A DNA stretch of 64,000 nt from JAGOEX01 sp964630905 (GTDB lineage Bacteria; UBP6; UBA1177), in contig CAZVWR010000003.1 in the NCBI GenBank assembly GCA_964630905.1, forward strand, positions 1 through 64,000, in the 5' to 3' direction. Made by a program: the position numbers and the translations under genes. Positions 52,431 through 60,606 of the stretch are shown here, in pieces. Position 1 is the first letter of the stretch, and each line of letters opens with the position of its first letter. The notes below the pieces were generated by a model, which saw only the letters and a program-made list of their open reading frames with translations, searched no databases and was not told the origin of the DNA.

Positions 52431-53954
52431 ATGACTCTTAAGAAAGTATTAGTACTGTTATTTGCCGCTCTTTTTATCCTTCCATTGTCAGCCGCAGATG
52501 ATTTTGATGATGAATTCGGCGGATTCGATGATTTCGAAGACGAAGGAAAAAAGAAAGAAGAAAGTAAGAGTAGCGATGACGAAGATTATGATGCCGAAGA
52601 TTCAGCTGAGAAAAAGAAAGCTAAGGATCAGGAAGCAAGTGATGCTGCAATGAAAGATCTTCTTGGTGATGAAGAAGAAGAGGAGATCGTTGAGAAAGAG
52701 ACCAAAAAGAAAGATAAGAAAGAATCCAAGAAATCATCAAAAACTGATGAACCGAAAAAAGAAAAGAAAGTTGCTGAACCCAAAGAGAAAGGACTGAAGC
52801 CGGTTATTCTCGTTAAAGGCGGATTCACGCTTCTCGGTCAGTATAAAACCGCTCCGAAAACAACTCTCGGCTCAATGTTCGGCGGTGTTGATGAAGGTCT
52901 TTTAGGTGCAGAGTTCATTGGTGACCATGTCATTGCAAAAGGAACAATGAACATCAGAACCGACAATCCTCTTATCGACAAAGGGAACAACCCCCTTGCA
53001 AAAAAGAATCTTCACACCATCCAGAACGGTGCTGAGAACGGTCTTTATGAACTTTACGGCGGACTTAAGTTCTTCGACATATTTGTAAAAGCGGGAAAAA
53101 TGCTTCCTGAATACGGCCTTGTTGACACATATCAGACGATTGGAATGGGATTCACAACTCCTTTCCTTACAAGAAGTCTTCTCGCAGTTGAAGGTTTTAT
53201 TCCTGAGACAGATGCAGGTATTGCACTTGGCTACAAAGGGACATTCGCTGATGCACACACAATACTTGTCGGGCTTATGCTCGGAACCGGTTCCGTTGCT
53301 TCAGATTTCTGGAACAGCGACAAGACAATGGGTCTTTACGGTCGTTTTGGATATATGCATGAATACATTCAGGCAGCAATCGGTTTTCAGTACAGGACAG
53401 ATTATTTCAATGACGCTGCATACACTATTAAATCAAAAAATGCCACTTTCATTGGATTCGGTGTTCATTTGAGAGCGAGTATTGCCGGCTTTGAAATGCC
53501 GCTCACTTTTGATTTCAACCAGATGGACATGTACCAGAAGAAAACAGGAGTTGCCACAAAAAAAGTAGCACAAAACATGCTTCTTTCACTGGCTCCCGGA
53601 TATGCATACTCATTTGACAGCGAATGGGCAGACAAGATCGGTCTTGCTGTAAGATTTGACCTTGTAAAAGGTGTCTATACAAAAGGAGCTAAATATCTTG
53701 ATTACGGAATAGAATCTTCTGATACTGCAGGTTCAAGCTACACAGGCTTCAAGAGTGATTCTGTAATTTTCAGAATCGGGGCTACCCTTAATTTCTTTGC
53801 AAAAGATATCAAAGGTGTCCGTTCATTTGCAGGTGTAACTTTCCTTGTACAGCCGGAATCAAAGATAGTCGGTGCATCTTCAACAAAAAATATTGCCGGA
53901 GAATACGACTACGGTTTCACAACATTAATGCTTTCAGCCGGTGCTGAAATGTAA
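52431..53954 (+). CDS. Outer-membrane barrel-like protein with charged N-terminal extension
   Basis: The 507-residue protein has a signal peptide (MTLKKVLVLLFAALFILPLSA), then about 110 residues of low-complexity Asp/Glu/Lys sequence (DDFDDEFGGFDDFEDEGKKKE then repeated KK/EE), then a region rich in alternating Gly/aromatic strands from about 130 to the terminal GAEM. This suggests a porin-like beta-barrel in the outer membrane, although the last residue is not Phe. No family recognised. GGAGGAATTA precedes the ATG. A strong terminator follows, so it is a single-gene unit. Confidence 0.75.
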   Translation: MTLKKVLVLLFAALFILPLSAADDFDDEFGGFDDFEDEGKKKEESKSSDDEDYDAEDSAEKKKAKDQEASDAAMKDLLGDEEEEEIVEKETKKKDKKESKKSSKTDEPKKEKKVAEPKEKGLKPVILVKGGFTLLGQYKTAPKTTLGSMFGGVDEGLLGAEFIGDHVIAKGTMNIRTDNPLIDKGNNPLAKKNLHTIQNGAENGLYELYGGLKFFDIFVKAGKMLPEYGLVDTYQTIGMGFTTPFLTRSLLAVEGFIPETDAGIALGYKGTFADAHTILVGLMLGTGSVASDFWNSDKTMGLYGRFGYMHEYIQAAIGFQYRTDYFNDAAYTIKSKNATFIGFGVHLRASIAGFEMPLTFDFNQMDMYQKKTGVATKKVAQNMLLSLAPGYAYSFDSEWADKIGLAVRFDLVKGVYTKGAKYLDYGIESSDTAGSSYTGFKSDSVIFRIGATLNFFAKDIKGVRSFAGVTFLVQPESKIVGASSTKNIAGEYDYGFTTLMLSAGAEM

Positions 53955-53975
53955 TTGTTTCAAGTATTTATTTTT

Positions 53976-54005
53976 AAAAGGGGGCTTAGTGCTCCCTTTT
54001 TTTTT
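53976..54005 (+). terminator. Rho-independent terminator
   Basis: AAAAGGGGGC (53976-53985) pairs with GCTCCCTTTT (53991-54000), one G-U pair, five-base loop, followed by a T run to 54005. It ends the barrel-protein transcript. Confidence 0.9.
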
Positions 54006-54077
54006 GACTTTTTCCAATGTTTGCTTTACCTTGATTCATAAGAAAGGTCGGAATGAGACATTTTTTTGGAGGATGTT

Positions 54078-54695
54078 ATGAAAAAATTTTTGGTGTTATT
54101 TACGGTTGTTGCCCTGTTTTCAGGATTTTTTTATTCCTGTGCAGAAAAACAGGTTGACAAAAGAGAACTTGTTAAGGAGCTCGTTGAAAAAGGTGATTTC
54201 CAGCAGGCAAAAGTTGTATTGATAGGTCTGAGAGGACAGTATCCAAACGATCAGACACTTACAGATCTTGCAAAACAGGTTGATGAAAAAATCGCTGAAA
54301 GTATCTATAAGAAATACTGGGAAGAGGCTGAGCAGGGTGGTTCAGCGGAAGACTGGATAAAAGCAATGATAAAGATCAAAAATGTAGAAAACCTTAACAA
54401 AGATATGGTTGATAGCTGGATAAAAAAAGCATCTGAAAAATGTGTTGATGCCGGGGCCAAAAAACTTAATGACGGGCTTCTTCTCGGGCTTCTTGATAAA
54501 CTTGTTCAGAGATATCAGGTAATTACCCACCATGACAGACTTATGTACATCACAATGTTTGTAAAAGAAGGGAGATTCCCTTTGAAAGAGTGGAAAGATA
54601 CTTTCATTACTAAATATGCGGAACTTATGGATCCCGAAACAGAAGAATTCATCGGATGGCCGAGACCGGAAAAACCCGCTGAAGAAAAGAAATAG
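54078..54695 (+). CDS. Predicted lipoprotein, TPR-like helical
   Basis: The 205-residue protein has a signal peptide and lipobox FFYSC (about residue 20). The mature part is mostly helical with an alternating pattern like a tetratricopeptide-type repeat (RELVKELVEKGDFQQAKVVLIGLRGQYPNDQTLTDLAKQ), of the kind seen in outer-membrane assembly lipoproteins. No clear family. I chose the ATG at 54078, 5 bases after GGAGG; an earlier ATG at 54073 touches it. Confidence 0.7.
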   Translation: MKKFLVLFTVVALFSGFFYSCAEKQVDKRELVKELVEKGDFQQAKVVLIGLRGQYPNDQTLTDLAKQVDEKIAESIYKKYWEEAEQGGSAEDWIKAMIKIKNVENLNKDMVDSWIKKASEKCVDAGAKKLNDGLLLGLLDKLVQRYQVITHHDRLMYITMFVKEGRFPLKEWKDTFITKYAELMDPETEEFIGWPRPEKPAEEKK

Positions 54696-54697
54696 TT

Positions 54698-54892
54698 CTA
54701 TCCGCCGCTTACAGGCGAAAAGATCTCTATTGAATCTCCGTCATTAACAGGTTCGTTATTCCAATCCTGTTTTCTGATTATTCTGCCGTTTTTTACAATG
54801 GCAATGTTTTCATTATTGAATTTAAGAAATGAAACAAGCTCGCTTAATGTTGCCGATGATGTTTCTAAAGCCTTGCCATTAACTTTTATCAT
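54698..54892 (-). CDS. thiS: Sulfur-carrier protein ThiS-like
   Basis: The 64-residue protein has the ubiquitin-like fold and ends SGG, the adenylated and thiocarboxylated terminus. MIKVNGKALE...LSELVSFL and NDGDSIEIFSPVSGG match ThiS. It could serve thiamine thiazole synthesis or other sulfur transfer. The partner enzymes are not in the window, although the ThiF-like tcdA is from another branch. ATG at 54892 comes right after the pheT stop (TGAAATG). Confidence 0.85.
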   Translation of the reverse strand: MIKVNGKALETSSATLSELVSFLKFNNENIAIVKNGRIIRKQDWNNEPVNDGDSIEIFSPVSGG

Positions 54893-54893
54893 T

Positions 54894-57278
54894 TCAGTCA
54901 CCGCTTATTTTGTAGCCTGCTTTTCTAAAGTCGTTGAAAAGTTTCTGCTGGGTGTTCTTCATTTCATCACCGGTCAGGGTTCTTTCTTTTGCGTTGAGAA
55001 TTATCCTGAAAGAGATGCTCTGAAAACCTTCAGGGATAGGTGAACCGGCAAAACAGGATACAAGTTTTGATTCAATGAAAATCTTAGGATCGACTGATTT
55101 CTTAATTATCTTAAATAGTTCTTCAACTTCTATTTTTTGCGGAACAATTACTGAAACATCAAATCCGGTCGAGGGAAACTTCAAAAGAGGTGCAAATTTC
55201 ATATTCCTTTCAGGAAGTGAGAAAAGTGCTTCACGGTCAAGCTCAATATAATAAACAGGAATGGAAATATCATATTTTTTAAGAATAGCGGGGTGAACTT
55301 CGCCCATAATACCCAGCTCCGTTTTTGCAAAAGCGATAACAGCCGACCTTCCGGGATGAAGGATCACATCACCGAGCATGAAGCCGTCTTTTATTCTGTC
55401 AAAACGAAGCTGAGGAGTCCTGAGTTCCTTTGATATTGAAAGAACAACGCTTTTCAAAAGATCAAATCCGGCCTTTTCACCTGTTGCAATGAAACCGATC
55501 CTCTTCTTTTCACCGTCAGCAGTAAATATCCTGCTGAACTCAAACAGGCTGAAATCTTTGAAGTTCTTAAGATTCTCAAACACATTCTTTGTCATCGCCA
55601 AAGCAAGAGAGTATCTGAGATAAGGAGTTTCTTTTTCTGCAACAGTTTCAATAAGTTTCTCTTTATTGAAAGGGACTTTTTCAAGTTCATCAGGACCGCA
55701 GAAAGAATAATTTATCACTTCGCTTGCACCGAAACAGTTCACAAAAATATTCCTGACTGCATTCCCTTTTTCAAGATCAATATTGACCGGAGCTCTATCC
55801 ATATTGAAAAGGGGGCTGACCGGCTCAATGTTGTTATAGCCGTAAAGTCTCCCTATCTCCTCAATTATATCTTCAGCCCTTGAAACATCCTTGCTCCTTC
55901 TGTGTTCGGGAATTTCAACAACGAGCGTTCCACCTTTCATTTCAAGTTTAAAATCAAGAAAACTCAGCATCGAAACTATCTCAGTATCGGGAAGTTTTTC
56001 CTCTGTTATACCAAGGAAAGAGCGGATCTTTGCAGTTGTAAGTGTGATGTGACCCTTGAAACCGTAATTTGCACTGTTATCGGCAACTGCAAGCTCAGAC
56101 AGGATCACCGCACCCGGAATAAGTTCTTTGGTAAGTTCAACAAATCTCTGCATCGCAAGATAGCAGTTCTCCACCCAGAGTGCTTTTTCGAATCTGCTTG
56201 AAGAATCAGTCCTGAGATCGAGCCGGGTCGAAGTTTTTCTTACACTTGAAGGATGAAAAAGAGCAGATTCAATGAAAATTTCAGTCGTATCATCCTTTAC
56301 TTCGCTGTTAAGACCACCCATTACACCGGCTATCGCAAGTCCTCTTGCTGTATCTGCTATTACTGCATCTTCCGCTTTCAGCATTCTTTCCAAACCATCA
56401 AGAGTAACGAATTTTTCGCCTTCAGCCGCATCTCTGATGACTATTTTATTTCCTGCAATATCGCGTCTATCGAAAGTATGCATAGGATGACCGGTCTCGT
56501 ACATGACGAAATTTGCGATGTCAACAATATTGTTTATCGGTCTAAGACCAATATTTTCAAGCCTTTTCTTCATCCAGTCAGGGGAAGGAACCACTTTGAG
56601 TCCTCCCATTTTTAACCCAAGATAATGAAGACATCTTGCTGTATTTATTTCGATCTCAAACTTTTCTTCAACTTTGTCCGCCTGAATACCTGTATATTTA
56701 AGTTCATTTTTCCAAGGTCTTTTGAACAGTGCACGAAGCTCCCTTGCAATACCGAAATGACCCCACAGATCAGGTCTATGGTTTATTGTTTTGTTTTCAA
56801 TCTCAATCACGAAATCCTTTTCGCCGAAGATCGTTGAAATTGGTTTTCCTGCAACGAGAGAATCATCAAGAACAATAATTCCGTCGTGATTGGTTCCAAG
56901 CCCCAGTTCATCTTCAGCACAGATCATGCCGCAGCTTTCAACACCCCTGATCTTCGCCGGCTTGATCTCAAAATTGCCCGGAAGCACAGTTCCAAGAGGA
57001 GCAAACGCGACAGTCTGACCTTCTGCAATGTTCGGCGCTCCGCAAACAACAGTCTGTCTGCCTGATCCATCAAATACCGTTGCCAGATGAAGCCTGTCCG
57101 AATCAGGATGAGGCACAACCTTTTCAACTTTTGCAATGATCACTTTATCAAAGTGTGCACCGACCCAGTGAGCCCCTTCAACTTCAGCAGATCTCATTGT
57201 CAGCTGTCTGGATATTTCCTCAGCAGCAATGTCATCAAGTTCAATATAATCTTTAAGCCAGTTAAGAGATAATTTCAT
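54894..57278 (-). CDS. pheT: Phenylalanyl-tRNA synthetase beta chain
   Basis: The 794-residue subunit begins MKLSLNWLKDYIELDD, has a tRNA-binding domain (VEKVVPHPDSDRLHLATVFDG; about 40-150), B3/4 editing region, B5 domain and a C-terminal FDX-ACB domain (FPSTGFDVSVIVPQKIEVEELFKIIKK). It pairs with PheS for charging tRNA-Phe. The gene lies 14 bases downstream of pheS. Confidence 0.96.
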   Translation of the reverse strand: MKLSLNWLKDYIELDDIAAEEISRQLTMRSAEVEGAHWVGAHFDKVIIAKVEKVVPHPDSDRLHLATVFDGSGRQTVVCGAPNIAEGQTVAFAPLGTVLPGNFEIKPAKIRGVESCGMICAEDELGLGTNHDGIIVLDDSLVAGKPISTIFGEKDFVIEIENKTINHRPDLWGHFGIARELRALFKRPWKNELKYTGIQADKVEEKFEIEINTARCLHYLGLKMGGLKVVPSPDWMKKRLENIGLRPINNIVDIANFVMYETGHPMHTFDRRDIAGNKIVIRDAAEGEKFVTLDGLERMLKAEDAVIADTARGLAIAGVMGGLNSEVKDDTTEIFIESALFHPSSVRKTSTRLDLRTDSSSRFEKALWVENCYLAMQRFVELTKELIPGAVILSELAVADNSANYGFKGHITLTTAKIRSFLGITEEKLPDTEIVSMLSFLDFKLEMKGGTLVVEIPEHRRSKDVSRAEDIIEEIGRLYGYNNIEPVSPLFNMDRAPVNIDLEKGNAVRNIFVNCFGASEVINYSFCGPDELEKVPFNKEKLIETVAEKETPYLRYSLALAMTKNVFENLKNFKDFSLFEFSRIFTADGEKKRIGFIATGEKAGFDLLKSVVLSISKELRTPQLRFDRIKDGFMLGDVILHPGRSAVIAFAKTELGIMGEVHPAILKKYDISIPVYYIELDREALFSLPERNMKFAPLLKFPSTGFDVSVIVPQKIEVEELFKIIKKSVDPKIFIESKLVSCFAGSPIPEGFQSISFRIILNAKERTLTGDEMKNTQQKLFNDFRKAGYKISGD

Positions 57279-57292
57279 TTTCAGTCTCCAAG

Positions 57293-58309
57293 CTAAAACT
57301 GTTTCATAAAACGGAGATCACCGCCGTGGAAATGACGGATGTCGTCAATGCTGTACTTCATCATAACAAGGCGTTCTATTCCGCCACCAAACGCAAACCC
57401 CTGATATTCTTCAGGATCTATTCCGCCATTTTTCAAAACATTAGGATGTATCATTCCGCATCCAAGATATTCTACCCAGCCTGACTGCTTGCAGACAGAG
57501 CACCCTTTTCCTCCGCAGATCTGACATTTGAAGTCAAGCTCAAATCCCGGTTCAACAAAAGGAAAGAAAGAAGGCCTGAGCCTTATTTCAACAGGATGTC
57601 CGAAAATATTTGAAACTATTTTCTTCAGCGTATATATCAGATTTGCAATAGAGATGCCTTTATCGACGACCATCCCCTCTATCTGATGAAAAGTGTGCTC
57701 GTGACTTGCATCAACTGCTTCATTTCTATAGACTTTTCCAGGAGATACAAATTTAAATGGAGGCTTTCTGGACTGCATTCCTCTTATCTGGACAGGTGAA
57801 GTCTGAGTCCTTAGAAGCATGCCGTTCTTTAGCCAGAAAGTGTCCTGAGCATCTCTTGCAGGATGATCATCAGGAATGTTAAGAGCATTGAAATTATAAT
57901 ATTCAGTTTCCATTTCAGGACCGTCAATTATCTCAAACCCCATCGAAATAAAAAGCTCTTCCAGTTCGTGCCTCACCTTGGATATCGGGTGCACGGAACC
58001 CTGAACAGGCTCACTGGGCCATGTTATATCGCTCCACTGGCTTTCAATTTTTTTCCGGATCTCTTTTTCTTCAAATTCGATCTGTTTCTCATTTATGGTC
58101 TTTTCCATATCTGATTTTATCTGGTTTATTAACTGTCCAACTTCCTTTTTCATTTCATTTGAAAGGTCCTTAAGATCTTTCATTATCGAAGTAACAGCAC
58201 CCTTCTTGCCCAGAAACGACACTCTCAATGTTTCTAAAGCATCTTTTTCATTAACTGAATTGATCTGCTCTAAAAAGTCCTTCCTTAAATTTTCCAGTTG
58301 ATTTTTCAT
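57293..58309 (-). CDS. pheS: Phenylalanyl-tRNA synthetase alpha chain
   Basis: The 338-residue subunit has a coiled-coil N-terminus (about 1-90) and a class II core with HPARDAQDTFWLKNGMLLRTQTSPVQIR, VYRNEAVDASHEHTFHQIEG and AFGGGIERLVMMKY. Full normal length. The promoter at 58362-58389 fits its position. Confidence 0.96.
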   Translation of the reverse strand: MKNQLENLRKDFLEQINSVNEKDALETLRVSFLGKKGAVTSIMKDLKDLSNEMKKEVGQLINQIKSDMEKTINEKQIEFEEKEIRKKIESQWSDITWPSEPVQGSVHPISKVRHELEELFISMGFEIIDGPEMETEYYNFNALNIPDDHPARDAQDTFWLKNGMLLRTQTSPVQIRGMQSRKPPFKFVSPGKVYRNEAVDASHEHTFHQIEGMVVDKGISIANLIYTLKKIVSNIFGHPVEIRLRPSFFPFVEPGFELDFKCQICGGKGCSVCKQSGWVEYLGCGMIHPNVLKNGGIDPEEYQGFAFGGGIERLVMMKYSIDDIRHFHGGDLRFMKQF

Positions 58310-58361
58310 GAACCGACCTCTGAATCTGAAACTGTTAATTCAATCCGACAGCAACAATAGG

Positions 58362-58389
58362 AAAATACTAATAAACTTAGTTTTTTCAA
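58362..58389 (-). promoter_or_regulatory. Promoter of pheST-thiS
   Basis: On the minus strand TTGAAA (58384-58389, 5 of 6) and TATTTT (58362-58367, 4 of 6) have a 16-base spacer, about 50 bases before pheS. Confidence 0.5.
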
Positions 58390-58409
58390 GAAAAAACAGC
58401 CCGTAAAGT

Positions 58410-58437
58410 TTGAACTATCCTGAAAATATGCTAATAT
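58410..58437 (+). promoter_or_regulatory. Promoter of the Rossmann-chemoreceptor-tip gene
   Basis: TTGAAC (58410-58415) and TAATAT (58432-58437) have a 16-base spacer and lie 26 bases before the ATG at 58464. Both boxes have 4 of 6 matches. Confidence 0.4.
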
Positions 58438-58463
58438 CGATCAACTTATTTGTGGAGTTCAAA

Positions 58464-59105
58464 ATGAAAAAAAGGATCGCTTTCATAGGTGCCGGCAAAG
58501 ATGATGTTAAATTTATAAGATTTATCTCGTGTCTTCCCGAATTTGAAATATCACTTATGGCAGACGATCGCAAAGACTCCGCAGGGATCAAATATGCGGA
58601 AGAAAATCAAATAAGAACAGTAACTTCACTTAGCGAAGCGATCAAATTTCATGATATAAATATCTTTGCAGTATTTTCTCCAGGTATTGATGTTTTTAAA
58701 TTTTCACAGTCTGTTAAAACTGATCAGACCGTTGTCGACAGAAAACAGTTCGAATTTCTGTATGACACTGTCAGTTCACTTATTTTGACAAGATATTCGT
58801 TTGTTGAAGAAAACTTCCTTTCAAACACAAAGGAAATTAAAAAAGCCATATCTGATTTCGGCATGATAACAAAAAACATCGATATTCTCGCAATAAACGC
58901 TTCGATTGAAGCTGCAAGGGCAGGAGAATCAGGCAAAGGGTTCGCAGTTGTCGCATCAAACATAAAAGATCTTGTGAAAAGCAGTCGTGAAATGCTTGTT
59001 CACATAAAATCCATTCTTGAAAAATTTACAAAAACACACCAGCACATGATAGATCTGAGAACTGCTCTTGTGGGAAAGGAATCAGATAAAAACGAATTAG
59101 AGTAA
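58464..59105 (+). CDS. Rossmann-like domain fused to an MCP signalling tip
   Basis: The 213-residue soluble protein begins KKRIAFIGAGKDDVKFIRF, a Rossmann-type dinucleotide site (G9-A-G11), and runs to about residue 95. Residues 134-175 then match the conserved hairpin tip of chemoreceptors: ITKNIDILAINASIEAARAGESGKGFAVVASNIKDLV. There are no membrane helices and only short coiled-coil arms around the tip. It could sense NAD(P) or a related ligand and signal to CheA/CheW. GGAG 7 bases before the ATG supports the start; the frame to 58410 has no ribosome site. Confidence 0.8.
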   Translation: MKKRIAFIGAGKDDVKFIRFISCLPEFEISLMADDRKDSAGIKYAEENQIRTVTSLSEAIKFHDINIFAVFSPGIDVFKFSQSVKTDQTVVDRKQFEFLYDTVSSLILTRYSFVEENFLSNTKEIKKAISDFGMITKNIDILAINASIEAARAGESGKGFAVVASNIKDLVKSSREMLVHIKSILEKFTKTHQHMIDLRTALVGKESDKNELE

Positions 59106-59111
59106 TATCAA

Positions 59112-59765
59112 TCACTCGACATCAAAAAGAGTTTTTCGAAAAGCAGGGTCAGGAAAAATAATTGCAAGAACAATGGAAGCTTTCTGTTCCCCGATCGAGG
59201 AAGACGCGTTTTCGTAAAAATCTTTGGCATATTGAACAGAAATCTTGTTCAGCTCGTCATCAGACATCTCTTCCCTGTACCAGCTTAAAGAATAAGCTTT
59301 CATTTTATCGATCATGTCGCTGTAATTGTAAAGAACATCTGTGATTTCCTCATCATTGAATTTCTGTTCCATCAACCTCTCTTTTAAATTAAGGCTCCAG
59401 ATCTTTTTCACATTTTCGGTGTGACCTTCCCATGTCTTTTCCTCTCTTTCCTTGTATTCATTGAGAGCTTCTGAATCATTATTTTTTCTCATTCTTTCAA
59501 TTTCTTTCTTCATTTCTGTCATTTTTCTTTGAAGAAAGAAAAGATCTGTGTTTTGTTGCGGCAGTTCACCGCTTCCGGAAAGTTGACCTTCTTTTTTTGT
59601 ATTCAGATCGATTTTTAAAGCTTCTATCTCTTTTGCATTTATCTCCGTTTTTTTTCTCAGAAGCGATAACTCCCTGTTTTGAGAATACATCACTGTTCCT
59701 GTAACAACAATAAAGAAAATAAAAACCGCAGTCTGCCAAACTGTTTTTTTACTGATCTCTTTCAT
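59112..59765 (-). CDS. Single-pass membrane protein with coiled coil, unknown
   Basis: The 217-residue protein has one N-terminal membrane helix (TAVFIFFIVVTGTVMYS) and a long Lys/Glu coiled coil (about 35-100), then a helical C-terminal part. No family recognised. The ATG at 59765 overlaps the upstream stop by 17 bases; GAGG precedes it at 9 bases. It is the last gene of the giant-coiled-coil operon. Confidence 0.65.
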   Translation of the reverse strand: MKEISKKTVWQTAVFIFFIVVTGTVMYSQNRELSLLRKKTEINAKEIEALKIDLNTKKEGQLSGSGELPQQNTDLFFLQRKMTEMKKEIERMRKNNDSEALNEYKEREEKTWEGHTENVKKIWSLNLKERLMEQKFNDEEITDVLYNYSDMIDKMKAYSLSWYREEMSDDELNKISVQYAKDFYENASSSIGEQKASIVLAIIFPDPAFRKTLFDVE

Positions 59766-60600
59766 TAAAACACACCTCTCTTTCAAAAAAACTTTTTTTC
59801 CACCAATCAATCTGTATGGATGAAAATCCGGTCTTTTTCAACTTTTCTTCAACTGATGACCTTCCGGCAAGAGAATAAAGAAAGTAAATAAGTTTATTCG
59901 ATCTGATTTCTGTTAAATCTTTTCTTGTTGATATTGAAAAAAACAGCTCTTTTGAATCTTTATCCGCATTATTGTAAGGAAAGCAGAAACTTTTATAAAG
60001 ATTTGAAAAAAAATCACCGGATGTTTTTTTACTGACATTAGTCAGTGAAAATCTGCATGACGCATCTTTTGTAAACCCTTTCCCTTCTGACAGCCTCAGT
60101 TTTTTATTTGACAGAACCCTTACCGGAAGCCCTTCCATTTTTTTTTCAATTTTTACAGAAACGAAATAAACCCCTTTTTCAAATGTGCCTTTTAAATGTG
60201 AATATCCCGTCTCGTTATCAATTTTTATATCTCCTTTCTTCGAACCGTTAATAGTGATCTCTCCTTTTCTGATTCCATATATTATAAACTCGACAGGTGT
60301 CTGAGAGGCAATCTCGGTATAAAAATATCCGTATGATTCGTTTTTCGAATAACTGTCAATGATCTTAAGCTCTATTTCGTTGGAAAAAATCCTTTTACCT
60401 TTATCGGGAAGATAATAAAGGGAAATGAATATATCTTTAAACCGGTCATTTTTATCAGCAGAAACCCATTTTTCATATTTATCTATGTCAGTAAAAAAAA
60501 CAGTGTAATAACCTGACAGACCGTCTTCGCCGCTTAATGATATAACACTTAAAAAAAAGAAGGGGAGCAGAAACGCCCCCCTTGAAAACAGCTGTAGCAT
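59749..60600 (-). CDS. Secreted or periplasmic protein of unknown function
   Basis: The 283-residue protein has a signal-peptide-like start (MLQLFSRGAFLLPFFFLSVISLSG) and is beta-rich and Lys/Ser-rich thereafter. No family recognised. It sits 6 bases downstream of the coiled-coil gene without a clear ribosome site, and probably is translationally coupled. It contains several aromatic beta-strands (YTVFFTDIDKYEKW, GYFYTEIASQTPVEFII). Confidence 0.6.
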   Translation of the reverse strand: MLQLFSRGAFLLPFFFLSVISLSGEDGLSGYYTVFFTDIDKYEKWVSADKNDRFKDIFISLYYLPDKGKRIFSNEIELKIIDSYSKNESYGYFYTEIASQTPVEFIIYGIRKGEITINGSKKGDIKIDNETGYSHLKGTFEKGVYFVSVKIEKKMEGLPVRVLSNKKLRLSEGKGFTKDASCRFSLTNVSKKTSGDFFSNLYKSFCFPYNNADKDSKELFFSISTRKDLTEIRSNKLIYFLYSLAGRSSVEEKLKKTGFSSIQIDWWKKSFFEREVCFNERDQ

Positions 60601-60606
60601 AAAAAT

